Below are positions 53,218 through 62,239 of a stretch of 64,000 bases of DNA, piece by piece. Position 1 is the first letter of the stretch, and the number at the start of each line of letters is the position of its first letter. Made by a program: the position numbers and the translations under genes. Location of the stretch: NCBI GenBank assembly GCA_026647215.1, contig JAPKHC010000013.1, forward strand, positions 58,249-122,248. Reading direction: 5' to 3'. Below the pieces are notes generated by a model. It was not told where the DNA came from, made no database searches, and saw nothing but the letters and a program-made list of their open reading frames with translations. This DNA is from F1-120-MAGs118 sp013360535 (GTDB lineage Bacteria; Planctomycetota; UBA1135; GCA-002686595).

Positions 53218-56200
53218 ATGTCCACCGCCCGCGAACCCGCCGCTTTCCCCGAGATTCCGGGGTACCGCATCGAGGCGGTGCTCGGGCGCGGCTCGGCCGG
53301 CGTCGTGTACCGCGCGGTGCAGCTGGCGGTCGAGCGTCCGGTGGCGCTCAAGATCCTGCATCCGGAAGTGGCGGCGCGTGGCAAGGCCGTGAAGCGCCTG
53401 CAGCGCGAGGCGCGCACGACGGCGCGGCTCGCGCACCCCGGCATCGTGACCGCGATCGACATGGGTCAGGCGGGCGGGCTGTGGTGGTACGCGATGGAGC
53501 TCGTCGACGGGCCGTCGCTCGCCGACAAGCTCAAGCGCGACGGTCCGCTGTCGGAGCGCGAAGCGGTCAAGCTCTTCATCCCGCTGTGCGAGGCGCTCGA
53601 GCACGCCGTCGACGCCGGCGTCGTGCACCGCGACATCAAGCCCGGCAACATCCTCGTCGACTCCGGCAACCGCGCGCGCATCGTCGACCTCGGGCTCGCG
53701 CTCGCCGAGGACGATCCGGCGCTGACCGCGCAGGGCGGCACGCTCGGCACTCCGCACTACATCTCGCCCGAGCAGGCGCGCAACCCGACCGCGGCCGACG
53801 TGCGCAGCGACATCTGGTCGCTCGGTGCGACGCTTTACCACTGCCTGTGCGGGCGACCGCCGTTCGCTGGCAAGAGCGTCGCGGAGATCCTGTCGGGCGT
53901 GCTGTACGCGCCCGTGCCCGACCCGCAGGAATTCGCGCCGGAGCTGTCGAACAACCTCGCGCTCGTGCTGCGCAAGTGCCTGACGCGCGACCCTGCGCGG
54001 CGTTACCAGCATCCGCGCGAGCTGCGCGAGGACCTCGAGCGCATCCGCGAGCGTCGCGCGGTGAGCGTGCGGCGCAGCTCGCTCGATCCGCTCGCGGGCG
54101 AGCGCGACCGGCGGCGGCGGCGTTGGCTGGGGGCGAGCTCGGGGGGCGTCGCCGTGGCGGTCGTCGCGCTCGCGATCCTGCGGCCTTGGGCGACACCGCA
54201 GCCGGCACCGGTGCAGCCGGAGGTCGTCGCCCCGTTCGCTCCGCTCGACGAACTCGAACGCACGGCGACCCTGCAGGGCGCGAAGGTCGCGCCGCTGCTC
54301 GAGCGCCTCGACACGCTCGCGCCCGCCTTGCCCGCGGCGCACGCGCAACGGGCCGCGCGGCTGTCGTCGACGCTCCACGGACGGCTCGATGGCGAGCTCG
54401 TCGCGGCCGGTTCGCGGCTCGAGAGCGAGCTCGATCGCCTGTGGATCCGCCAGCGCGACTTCGCGGGCGCGCTCGAGTGGCTCGACCGGCGCTTCGAGGC
54501 CGAGGAACGCGAGCGGCTCGGGCTGTCGGCGCGCCAGTGGAGCGAGCTGTCGCGCCGTTTCGAGCTGCCGGAGAAGCGCAAGCGCGTCGACGACGACCGC
54601 AAGCTTGCCCTCGGCGTGCTGCAGCAGCGCCTCGCGCGGCACTACACCGAAGTGGTCGCGGGCACGCGCGCGAAGCGGCTCGTCGACGAAGGACGCTGGA
54701 GCGCCGCGCGGGCCGCGCTCGCGCTGCCGGGCGCGGACCTCGTCAAGGAGACCGCGGCGAGCACCGAGGGTTTCCCCGACGGCGATGTGGCGGCGGTGCT
54801 CGCGGCGCTCGAGGCCGAGGCCGTGCGCCCGGCCGTGAGCGCGCTCGAGGAGCGCTGGAGAAGCGATGACCGCAAGCGCGCGAGCGAGCTCGAGCGCGCG
54901 CGCGCGGCGCTCTCCGAGGACGTCGAGCTCGGGCGCATCGGCGACGTCGCGGCCGCGGTCGACGAGCGCTACCAGGCGCTGCTGCGCGAAGGCAACGTGC
55001 GGCCCGACGAGCTGCTGGCGGACGTGTCCGACGAGGCGCGCAAGCGGCGCGACGGGCTCGTGGCCGAGCTCGAGCCCGTGCAGGCGCGCGTGCGGCTGGC
55101 GGTGGCCGAGAGCCTGTTCTCCGACAGCCTGCGCGACCTCGAAACCCGCTGGAAAGCGCGGCGTTTCCGCGCGATCGCCGAGCAGTTCGAGGGCCTCGCC
55201 GCGAACCCCGCGCTCGCGCCCGTGCGCGAGAAGGCGACGCTGCTCGCGACGCAGGCGCGCATCCTCGACGGCGTGCTGCGGCGCGCGGCGACGACGCTCG
55301 AGCGCCTGTCGGGCACGAACGACGTGATCGAGCTGCGCGTCGGCACGCTCGCGTTCCGCGGCCGCATCGAAGAAGCCTCGGCGCCGCTCGAGCGCGGCTT
55401 CCGCTTCCGGCCCGTCGACACGCCCGCCAGCGTGGTGCCGAGCCTGCTCACGCTCGCCGAGCTCGAGAGCGGCAAGGGCACGCTCGTGCCGCGCGCGACG
55501 CTCGAGACGCTCGCGGGAGTCGCCGCCGGTGGCAGTGCGGACTCGCGGCTGGAATGTGCGCTCCTGCGCTGGCACCTCGGCGAGCGTGCCGAGGCCGCGG
55601 AGCCCGAGCTGCAGACGCCCTCCCGCGCGGAGTGGTTGCCCGTGCTCGCCGAGCTGCAGGGCTGGCTGCGCGGCGCGGACGAGGCGCGGCGCAGCGAGGA
55701 ACGCGCGCGCATCGAACGGGCGCGCATCACGCTCGGCAAGGTGCGCACGGCGGCGCTCGGTGGCGCAGCGGACGTCGTCGTGCAGGCGCAGTGGATCGAC
55801 GAGCTGCTCGCGGGTTCGCTCGACCTCGAGTTCGTCGCCACCGAGTCGGAGTGGCTGCGCAAGCGGCGCGCGACGCTGGCGGCGGAGATCGAGCTCGGCG
55901 AGCGGGCGCTGCTCGAGCGCGCGTTCGGGCCGACGGAGCTGCAGATCGGCGAGACCGGCCTCGCGCGCATGCGCTGGGACCTCGGGCTCGACTACAGCGG
56001 GCCGTTCCAGCGCGGCGACTGGATCGCCGATGCCGACGGCTGGATTGCGCCGCGGCCCGCGACGCGGCTCGCCGTCGCCGACGAGCGCAACTGGCCGACC
56101 CTGTACCTGCAGCCGCCGATCCGGCTCGGCGAGGCGATCGAGCTCTCGCTCGCGATCGAGCAGCCGGGGAGCTCCGGCCAGCCGCGGCTGTTCTCGGTCA

Positions 56201-56550
56201 GCATCGCCGGTGTGCACGTCGTGCTGCTCGGCCCCGCCAACATCGGGCAGAAGGGACGCTGGAAGATCGGCTCGGGCAGTCCCGAGAACTACGCGCAGCT
56301 GCTCGCCGACCTGCTCGACCGCGGCAAGGGCACGGAATTCGAGCCGCTGCAGAAGGGCGAGCGCTACCAGATCCGCGTCGAGCTCAAGCAGGGTCGCGGC
56401 GATGTCAGCGTGTGGATCAACGACAAGCTGCTCGGCCGCGACACGCCGCTGCGGCCCGACTCGTCGACCTACGGCGACAAGTCGCTCGTGCTGCGCTCGC
56501 TCGAGCCCGTGCGTGTACTCGACGTCACGCTCAGCGCGCGCGTGCGTTGA
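53218..56550 (+). CDS. Ser/Thr protein kinase with large C-terminal extension
   Basis: An 1110-residue Hanks-type kinase. Residues about 15-275 hold the kinase: GRGSAGVVYRAVQ (P-loop), VALKILHPE (lysine), VHRDIKPGNILV (catalytic loop), IVDLGLAL (DLG for DFG), GTPHYISPEQ (activation segment). A single membrane segment follows near residue 305 (GVAVAVVALAILRPW), preceded by many arginines. The remaining 780 residues, outside the membrane, contain long coiled-coil-like helices and a C-terminal beta-domain (LYLQPPIRLGEAIELSL, DVSVWINDKLLG) resembling a jelly-roll. It could sense an outside signal and phosphorylate targets such as the FHA regulator. Confidence 0.9.
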   Translation: MSTAREPAAFPEIPGYRIEAVLGRGSAGVVYRAVQLAVERPVALKILHPEVAARGKAVKRLQREARTTARLAHPGIVTAIDMGQAGGLWWYAMELVDGPSLADKLKRDGPLSEREAVKLFIPLCEALEHAVDAGVVHRDIKPGNILVDSGNRARIVDLGLALAEDDPALTAQGGTLGTPHYISPEQARNPTAADVRSDIWSLGATLYHCLCGRPPFAGKSVAEILSGVLYAPVPDPQEFAPELSNNLALVLRKCLTRDPARRYQHPRELREDLERIRERRAVSVRRSSLDPLAGERDRRRRRWLGASSGGVAVAVVALAILRPWATPQPAPVQPEVVAPFAPLDELERTATLQGAKVAPLLERLDTLAPALPAAHAQRAARLSSTLHGRLDGELVAAGSRLESELDRLWIRQRDFAGALEWLDRRFEAEERERLGLSARQWSELSRRFELPEKRKRVDDDRKLALGVLQQRLARHYTEVVAGTRAKRLVDEGRWSAARAALALPGADLVKETAASTEGFPDGDVAAVLAALEAEAVRPAVSALEERWRSDDRKRASELERARAALSEDVELGRIGDVAAAVDERYQALLREGNVRPDELLADVSDEARKRRDGLVAELEPVQARVRLAVAESLFSDSLRDLETRWKARRFRAIAEQFEGLAANPALAPVREKATLLATQARILDGVLRRAATTLERLSGTNDVIELRVGTLAFRGRIEEASAPLERGFRFRPVDTPASVVPSLLTLAELESGKGTLVPRATLETLAGVAAGGSADSRLECALLRWHLGERAEAAEPELQTPSRAEWLPVLAELQGWLRGADEARRSEERARIERARITLGKVRTAALGGAADVVVQAQWIDELLAGSLDLEFVATESEWLRKRRATLAAEIELGERALLERAFGPTELQIGETGLARMRWDLGLDYSGPFQRGDWIADADGWIAPRPATRLAVADERNWPTLYLQPPIRLGEAIELSLAIEQPGSSGQPRLFSVSIAGVHVVLLGPANIGQKGRWKIGSGSPENYAQLLADLLDRGKGTEFEPLQKGERYQIRVELKQGRGDVSVWINDKLLGRDTPLRPDSSTYGDKSLVLRSLEPVRVLDVTLSARVR

Positions 56551-56553
56551 CGC

Positions 56554-57147
56554 TCACAGCGCGCCGAAGCGTTCGGCGATGCGCAGCGCCGTGTCGCAGC
56601 GTGTGTCGCCGACGAGCTCGCGCACGCTCTCGAGCGCCGCCCGCACGTCGGAAGGTTCCGCTCCACACCGCACGGCGCCGCGCACGTGGCTCGCGAGCTG
56701 GCGCTCTTGCCCGAGCGCGGCCAGCGCCGTCACCGCGAGCAGCTCGCGCCGGTCGGCGGCGAGTCCGGGCCGCGAGAGCACGCGCCCGTAGGCGTGGCCG
56801 AGGATCCACTTCGCGAAATCCGGGTGCCCGTCGCGCAGGGTGGCCGCGACACGCGGCGAGAGGTCGGCGTAGATGCGCTGGAAGAGCGCCTCGCCGCGAG
56901 CGAGGTCCTCGGGTTCGCCGAGCTCCTCGGACTCCCCGAGCCCACCCTCCTCGCCAAGCACGCCGTAGGTCTCGACACCGCGCGGAAACCCCGCAAAAAC
57001 GTGCACCTGCAGCGCCACTTCGCGCCACGCGCGGTCGGGCTCCCCTGCCGGCGCCGTGCGGCGCAGCGTGCGCACCTCGTCCCAGTTCCCCAGCACGCTC
57101 GCGACGAAGAGCCGCGCGAGGCGCGTGTCCTTCGCGCCCCAGCTCAT
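56554..57147 (-). CDS. Carboxymuconolactone decarboxylase / AhpD-like protein
   Basis: A 197-residue protein with the AhpD-like all-helical pattern: LQVHVFAGFPRGVETYG, GHAYGRVLSRPGLAADRRELLAVTALAALGQERQLASHVRGAV and a final helical part. The classic C-x-x-C of AhpD is absent; only two Cys are seen near the end, so a peroxidase role is not supported. Family members with decarboxylase or unknown activity share this shape. ATG 57147 overlaps the stop of psd (ATGA), so it is co-translated with it. It ends three bases from the convergent kinase gene. Confidence 0.8.
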   Translation of the reverse strand: MSWGAKDTRLARLFVASVLGNWDEVRTLRRTAPAGEPDRAWREVALQVHVFAGFPRGVETYGVLGEEGGLGESEELGEPEDLARGEALFQRIYADLSPRVAATLRDGHPDFAKWILGHAYGRVLSRPGLAADRRELLAVTALAALGQERQLASHVRGAVRCGAEPSDVRAALESVRELVGDTRCDTALRIAERFGAL

Positions 57148-57944
57148 CGCCCGTGCCGGCCGATCGGCGTGCCCATGCGCAGCGGCGTGCCCGGCTCGAG
57201 GCGCCCTTCCGGCCGCGGCCCGCCCCTGGGCACGACCAAGATCACGGTCGAGCCCATCTCGAAGCGCGCGAGCTCGTCGCCGAGTGCCAGTTCGCGCGGT
57301 TGCGCCAGCCGCCCCGAGTTCGCCTGCTCGACACCGACGACCTTGATGCGCCCGACGTTGAGCGCGCCGACCATCACGTAGAAGAGCGGTCCGTGTGCGC
57401 TCTCGATGCGCATCACGCAGCGCTCGTTGATCGAGAACACCTTCGTGCGCGCGGCGAGCACTTTCGGCGCGACGGAGTAGCGCGCGCCCGGCAGCCACAC
57501 GGCCTCGACGAGGCGCCCGGCGACCGGCGTGTGCACGCGGTGGTAGTCGCGCGGCGAGAGGTAGATCGTCCACGCGGTGCCGCCCTCGAGCTCGACGTCG
57601 GCGCCGACGGGCCCGAGCAGCTCACGCACCGAATACGGCCGGCCCTTGGCCTGCAGGATCGTGTCGCGCTCGATCGCGTCGATCGACTGCACCGTGCCGT
57701 CGCAGGGCGACGGAAACAGCGCGGGATCGGCCGGAAACGAGCGCGCGCCGTCGATCAGACGGCGCACGAAGAAGGCGGCGAAGCTCGGATGCTCCTCCAG
57801 CGGCACGCGCACCTCGGCGAGATTGACGCCGTAGGCGCGCGAGTAGGCGCGGTAGAGCGGGGCCCGCAGCGGGCGGGGGATTCCTCGGTCGGCGAGCCAG
57901 CCCACGAGGAGCGAGAGCCCGCGCCGCAGCGGCGTCGCAGTCAC
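57144..57944 (-). CDS. psd: Phosphatidylserine decarboxylase
   Basis: A 266-residue proenzyme that makes phosphatidylethanolamine. Motifs: SPCDGTVQSI (catalytic Asp region), LSPRDYHRVHTPVAG (His), and MGST near the C-terminus, where self-cleavage before the serine creates the pyruvoyl group (usually LGST). Start GTG 57944 overlaps the stop of the coiled-coil gene by one base (TAGTG). The next gene overlaps by four bases, making a three-gene translationally linked set. Acts at the inner membrane. Confidence 0.93.
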   Translation of the reverse strand: MTATPLRRGLSLLVGWLADRGIPRPLRAPLYRAYSRAYGVNLAEVRVPLEEHPSFAAFFVRRLIDGARSFPADPALFPSPCDGTVQSIDAIERDTILQAKGRPYSVRELLGPVGADVELEGGTAWTIYLSPRDYHRVHTPVAGRLVEAVWLPGARYSVAPKVLAARTKVFSINERCVMRIESAHGPLFYVMVGALNVGRIKVVGVEQANSGRLAQPRELALGDELARFEMGSTVILVVPRGGPRPEGRLEPGTPLRMGTPIGRHGR

Positions 57945-58747
57945 TACCTTCCGCGCCCTCGGGTCTGTCCGCCCTGCTGGGTGCCGCCGTTCGTGCCGCC
58001 GGTCGGGGGAGCTCCGCGACCGAAGTCGCCGCCGCCCATGAAGCCGCCGCCGCGCATCTGGTCGCGCTGCCAGTCGGAGAGCTGCTGGCCGAGGTTGGGG
58101 CCGAAGGTGTCCTTGAGCTCGGTGTCGGCCCAATTGCGGTAGTCCTCGAACACCTGCCGGAAGTCCTGGCCACCGGCGCCGGGGCCACCGCCGCGCATGT
58201 TGCCGAAGAACTCCTCGCGCTTGGCGTTGGCGACGGTCAGGAACTCGGCGTAGCGCGTCTGGTCGTTGGGCGCGAGGCCCAGTTCCTTCGCGGCGCGCTC
58301 GGCCATGCGGTCGATCGTTTCCTTCTCGCGCGCCTTGCGTTCGTCGTCGCGCTTCTTCTGCTCGGCGACGCGCTGTTCCTCGAGGATCTGCACGACGGTG
58401 TCGCGGTTGAGCGCGGCCAGCGCTTCCGGCGAGCCGGGGGCAGCGGCCTCGGCGGCCACTTCGCCCGGCGCCGCGCGGCGGGCGAGCTCGGCCTTCAGGT
58501 CGTCGACCTCGCGCTCGAGGTTCGCGAGCGAGCCGCGCAGGCCGTCGAGCTCGGAGTTGGCGTAGGGGTGCGGCTCGGCGGCGGCCTGCGTCGGGGCAGA
58601 GGCGCTCTCGCTTCGTGCGACGCTCGCGTCGACGTGGCTGCCAGCCTTGGTGGACGAGTCACCGCTCAGCGTGATCGCGGCGGTGGCACCGACGAAGCCG
58701 GCGAAGGTGGCTCCGACGAGGACGAGGACGATCTGGGCGGGCTTCAT
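57944..58747 (-). CDS. Membrane-anchored coiled-coil protein
   Basis: A 267-residue protein with an N-terminal membrane anchor or signal (IVLVLVGATFAGFVGATAAITL), a Ser/Ala linker, long charged helices predicted as coiled coil (residues about 70-180; ANLEREVDDLKAEL, EEQRVAEQKKRDDERKAREKE), a helical part (LAPNDQTRYAEFLTVANAKREEFF) and a Gly/Gln/Thr-rich tail. The helical core is vaguely like Spy/CpxP-type or Heavy-metal-resistance helices, but no family is assigned. It leads the psd operon. Function unknown. Confidence 0.65.
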   Translation of the reverse strand: MKPAQIVLVLVGATFAGFVGATAAITLSGDSSTKAGSHVDASVARSESASAPTQAAAEPHPYANSELDGLRGSLANLEREVDDLKAELARRAAPGEVAAEAAAPGSPEALAALNRDTVVQILEEQRVAEQKKRDDERKAREKETIDRMAERAAKELGLAPNDQTRYAEFLTVANAKREEFFGNMRGGGPGAGGQDFRQVFEDYRNWADTELKDTFGPNLGQQLSDWQRDQMRGGGFMGGGDFGRGAPPTGGTNGGTQQGGQTRGRGR

Positions 58748-59009
58748 GGGGGATGGGATCCGAAGGGGGAGGATGGTATCGCGGAAGGGGAGCGTTGCCG
58801 AATCGCGGCACGGGCGCGGCTCGTGCTGGATTCCAACCCGCCGACCGCGCCCGCGGTTCGGTCGGCTACGGAATTCGTACTTCGGCCGCCTCTTCCAGCC
58901 CCCCTCGACCCGGACCATTCCCGACCGGAACCAGCCCCGGGACCCTCCGCCCCGCGCCCCGCCCCGGGGTTGGGTCCGCGGCTCCCCCCGACCGAGACCC
59001 TCCAGAACC

Positions 59010-60161
59010 ATGGATTTCCAGCTCTCCGAAGACCTCGTCCTGCTCCGCGACCTTGCCCGCGACTTCACCGACCAGGAGATCCGGCCGCGCGCGGCAGGCA
59101 TCGAGCGCAACCACGAGGTGCCGCGCGAGCTCCTCGACAAGCTCGCCGAGGTCGGCCTGACCGGCGTCGCGATCCCCGAGGAGTACGGCGGTTCCGGATT
59201 GGGTGAGACGGGCCTGTGCCTCGTGATGGAGGAGCTCACCCGCGGCGATTTCGCGACGGCGGTCACGTTCGGCGCCCACGCGTCGATCGGCGCCATGAGC
59301 GTGCTCGTCGGCGGCACCGAGGAGCAGAAGCGGCGCTGGCTGCCGGACATGGCCGCGGGCAAGCTGCTCGGCGCCTACGCGCTGTCGGAGGCCGACGCCG
59401 GCTCCGACCCGGGCGCGATGAAGACCACGGCCGTCAAGGACGGCAACGAGTGGGTGCTCAACGGCGAGAAGGTCTGGATCACCAGCGGCGACATCGCCGA
59501 CCTCGTGACCGTGTTCGTGATGACCGACACGCAGAAGCGCGCGCACGGCGGCATCACGGCCTTCCTCGTGCCCAAGGGCGCGAAGGGGTTCACCGTCGGC
59601 AAGCGCGAGGAGAAGATGGGCCAGCGCGGCTCGAGCACGGTCACGCTCGCCTTCGAGGACGTGCGCATCTCCGACGACTATCGCCTCGGTGAGGTCGGCG
59701 CCGGCTTCAAGATCGCGATGGGCACGCTCGACCGCGGCCGGCTCGCGCTCTCGGCGAATTGCCTCGGCTGCGCGAAGGAAGCGCACGCGCTTTCGGTCGG
59801 TTATGCCAACCAGCGCGAGACGTTTGGCAAGAAGCTCGGGGAGCATCAGGCGATCGGCTTCATGCTCGCCGACAGCGCCGCGGACATCTACGCGATCGAG
59901 TCGATGACCTACCGCACCGCGTGGCTGTGCGACACCAAGCAGTCGTTCAGCCGCGAGTCGGCGATCTCGAAGCTCTTCGCGAGCGAGGCCCTCGACCGCG
60001 TCGTCGACCGCGCCGTGCAAATCCACGGCGGCATGGGCTACTCGTCGGAGTACGTGATCGAGAAGCTCTACCGCGACGCGCGCGTCACGCGCATCTACGA
60101 AGGCACCAACGAGATCCAGCGCCTCGTCATCGCCCGCGACGTGCTCAAGCGCGGCTTCTGA
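59010..60161 (+). CDS. Acyl-CoA dehydrogenase
   Basis: A 383-residue flavoprotein that introduces the 2,3 double bond into acyl-CoA. Domains run N-terminal helices (EDLVLLRDLARDFTDQEI), middle beta-domain (ALSEADAGSDPGAMKTTA, VWITSGDIADL), and C-terminal helices with QIHGGMGYSSEYVIEKLYRDARVTRIYEGTNEIQRL, where the catalytic glutamate is in YEGTNEI. This matches short/medium-chain and glutaryl/isovaleryl-type ACADs; the chain preference is unclear. ATG 59010 gives the usual start. It is isolated on the plus strand. Confidence 0.94.
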   Translation: MDFQLSEDLVLLRDLARDFTDQEIRPRAAGIERNHEVPRELLDKLAEVGLTGVAIPEEYGGSGLGETGLCLVMEELTRGDFATAVTFGAHASIGAMSVLVGGTEEQKRRWLPDMAAGKLLGAYALSEADAGSDPGAMKTTAVKDGNEWVLNGEKVWITSGDIADLVTVFVMTDTQKRAHGGITAFLVPKGAKGFTVGKREEKMGQRGSSTVTLAFEDVRISDDYRLGEVGAGFKIAMGTLDRGRLALSANCLGCAKEAHALSVGYANQRETFGKKLGEHQAIGFMLADSAADIYAIESMTYRTAWLCDTKQSFSRESAISKLFASEALDRVVDRAVQIHGGMGYSSEYVIEKLYRDARVTRIYEGTNEIQRLVIARDVLKRGF

Positions 60162-60331
60162 GCGCGCCGGGGGCGATCCCGCCCCCCAACGTCGAGCGGG
60201 GTTGGAGCACCGACCCCGACGAGGCGGGCCGGCGGCCGTGTTCGTGACTTCGCCGGACTCGCGCGGCGCTCGATGGGGCCCGCCAGCAGCTCCAGGTCGA
60301 GCTGAACGCAAGTTGTAAGTTGTTGTATGGT

Positions 60332-60337
60332 TATAAT
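60332..60337 (+). promoter_or_regulatory. -10 box TATAAT before the second DUF4143 gene
   Basis: A perfect TATAAT in an AT-rich tract. If used, transcription starts near 60344, after the first in-frame ATG (60340), which argues that the true start is ATG 60394. No convincing -35 was found. Confidence 0.5.
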
Positions 60338-60346
60338 TTATGACGT

Positions 60347-60385
60347 TTCTGACAGATCTGGAATCCGATTCCGGGTTTGTCAGAA
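60347..60385. promoter_or_regulatory. Nested palindromes upstream of the second DUF4143 ATPase
   Basis: TTCTGACA (60347-60354) and TGTCAGAA (60378-60385) are perfect complements; between them GGAATC (60360-60365) and GATTCC (60367-60372) form a second dyad. Placed just after the -10 box and just before ATG 60394, they could be an operator for a repressor or an RNA stem-loop in the leader. The other DUF4143 gene (18728) is also preceded by a palindrome. Confidence 0.55.
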
Positions 60386-60393
60386 TACGGGCG

Positions 60394-61569
60394 ATGACGA
60401 TCCCGAGAACCCTCGAGGCGGCGGCTCGCCAGCGAGCGACGCAGCTCCCCTTGCTCGCCGTGCTCGGACCCCGTCAGTCCGGCAAGTCGACGCTGTGCGC
60501 GAGGACTTTCGGTCACAAGCCGCTCGTCTCGCTCGAGTCCCTCGGGGAACGCGAGCAAGCATCGCTGGATCCGGCCGGCTTCCTGCGGCGCTTTCCGGAG
60601 GGAGCGGTCATCGACGAGGTGCAGCGAGTCCCAACCCTGTTCTCGGAGTTGCAGGTGGACGCGGATGCGAGACCGGAACCGGGGCGCTGGATCCTCAGCG
60701 GCTCGCAGCACTTCCACATGCTCTCGTCGATCTCGCAGTCGCTCGCGGGGCGCATCGCGTTGCTCACGCTGCTTCCGCTTTCGGTCGAGGAACTTGGGAG
60801 CCAAGCCGCGCAAGATCCGCTCGAGGCTTGTGTCGCCGGCGGTTACCCGCGCATCTACGACCAGAAGCTGGAGCCGTCGATCTGGCTCGACGATTACCTC
60901 ACGACCTATGTCGAGCGCGACGTCCGGCAGGTGCTCAATGTCGGAAACCTGATCACCTTCCAGACGCTTCTGGGCCTGTGCGCGACGAGGGCCGGCCAGC
61001 TCCTGAATGCGGCGGCGCTCGGAGCCGAGGCGGGCGTCAGCTCGAAGACCGTGCGCGCCTGGCTCTCGGTGCTCGAGGCGAGCTTCATCGTGTTCCAGCT
61101 GCGTCCGTACTTCCGGAACGTCGGCAAGCGACTCACGAAGAGCACCAAGCTCTACTTCCATGACACCGGGGTGCTCTGTCGCCTGCTCGGGATCAGGAGC
61201 GTCGATCAACTGCGTCAACACCCGCTGCGCGGCGCGATCTTCGAGAACCTCGTGGTCTCCGAGATAGCGAAGTCGCGCCTGCACCGCGGCCTGCGGCCGG
61301 ACTTGATGTTCTATCGGGACCAGTCGGGTCGTGAGGTCGACTTGATTGCCGAGGATCCGCTCGATCCGATCCTGATCGAGATCAAGCTGGCTCCCGACGC
61401 CAATGCGGCCCAAGTTCGAGCACTCGACGAGGTCGCGAAGGTGCTCTCGAAGGCCGAGTTGCCTCCGCGTTCGGTTCGCCGCGTCCTCGTGCATTCGGGC
61501 GCGGAAACCGGCGTGTTCGACGGGATCGAGCGCATCCCCTGGCGGCAGGTGCATCGCATCCTCGCGTGA
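60394..61569 (+). CDS. AAA-family ATPase with intact DUF4143 nuclease-like motif
   Basis: A 391-residue protein (from ATG 60394). Walker A GPRQSGKS at 25-32, Walker B AVIDEVQR (D74, E75), sensor ILSGSQHF, then a winged-helix-like part (GAEAGVSSKTVRAWLSVLE) and DUF4143 with GREVDLIAED followed by LIEIKLA, keeping the D...E-x-K pattern of PD-(D/E)XK folds. An upstream ATG at 60340 lies within an AT-rich tract with TATAAT at 60332, so it is probably not translated. It has no partner gene like the AlbA_2 protein of the first DUF4143 cassette. Role unknown. Confidence 0.88.
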   Translation: MTIPRTLEAAARQRATQLPLLAVLGPRQSGKSTLCARTFGHKPLVSLESLGEREQASLDPAGFLRRFPEGAVIDEVQRVPTLFSELQVDADARPEPGRWILSGSQHFHMLSSISQSLAGRIALLTLLPLSVEELGSQAAQDPLEACVAGGYPRIYDQKLEPSIWLDDYLTTYVERDVRQVLNVGNLITFQTLLGLCATRAGQLLNAAALGAEAGVSSKTVRAWLSVLEASFIVFQLRPYFRNVGKRLTKSTKLYFHDTGVLCRLLGIRSVDQLRQHPLRGAIFENLVVSEIAKSRLHRGLRPDLMFYRDQSGREVDLIAEDPLDPILIEIKLAPDANAAQVRALDEVAKVLSKAELPPRSVRRVLVHSGAETGVFDGIERIPWRQVHRILA

Positions 61570-61682
61570 AGGCCCTCGGAGCCTCCGGAAGCGACGGCCG
61601 CGGAACACGGCTGCGAGTGTGCGGGCGCTGGCGTTGGGCCCGCCCAAGCGCGAGAATCCCGCGCCCCAACCGGAGCCTCCGC

Positions 61683-62180
61683 ATGCTGCGCAACCTCTTC
61701 GCCCTGTTCCTCGCGTTCTTCCTGTGCGCGTGTGCGTCGAACCACGACTTCCGCCGCTCGGAACTGCCGAATGGCGCGCCCGATGTGGCCGTGCTCAAGG
61801 CTGCCGCCGCCAACGCCAAGGTCGATCAGGACCAGCGCAGGAGCCTGCACTCGGTGCGCTGGATTCCGCTCGTCTCGCTCAACGCCGAAGGTTTTGGGGC
61901 GGATCACGAAGACGGGTATCCCGAAGGTGGCCACAAGCTCGGCCGCGTGCAGGGCTGGGGGCCGCTGTACTGCGCGCTCGACAGCGAAGAGTGGCACTGG
62001 GACGAGAACGACGCGCTGTACGAACGCGAGGAGCGTTTCCATGTCCTGTGGGGGCTCTATCGCAAGGACACGCTGCACGTGCGCACCGACCGCGGCTGGC
62101 GCTCGCAGACGAAGTCGCGCTGGCTGTGGTTCTTCGGCGGCTCCGACGTCGAGCACTCGGCCTCGAAGGTCGCGCCCTGA
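61683..62180 (+). CDS. Lipoprotein, twin copy 1
   Basis: A 165-residue lipoprotein with signal MLRNLFALFLAFFLCAC; lipobox Cys17. After it comes SNHDFRRSELP, a GGHKLGRVQGWGPLY segment, then EWHWDENDALYEREERFHVLWGLYRKDTL and a GWRSQTKSRWLWFFGG ending. GGAG lies seven bases before ATG 61683. It is followed by a closely similar gene of the same length. No family recognised; rich in Trp and charged residues, predicted periplasmic or outer-membrane anchored. Confidence 0.75.
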   Translation: MLRNLFALFLAFFLCACASNHDFRRSELPNGAPDVAVLKAAAANAKVDQDQRRSLHSVRWIPLVSLNAEGFGADHEDGYPEGGHKLGRVQGWGPLYCALDSEEWHWDENDALYEREERFHVLWGLYRKDTLHVRTDRGWRSQTKSRWLWFFGGSDVEHSASKVAP

Positions 62181-62239
62181 GGCGGCCCAGCGCCTTTCAG
62201 CGAAATCCGGCCTCGAAAACCACTTCCCAAGGACTTCCG

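Noticed and set aside
52576..56217. Open frame of about 1,200 codons on the minus strand
   Set aside because: Lies opposite the kinase gene; Arg/Glu/Leu-biased translation with no recognisable domain.
60162..60393. Insertion sequence end or target duplication flanking the second DUF4143 gene
   Set aside because: The AT-rich palindromes suggested it, but no matching inverted repeat or duplication was found after the gene's end.
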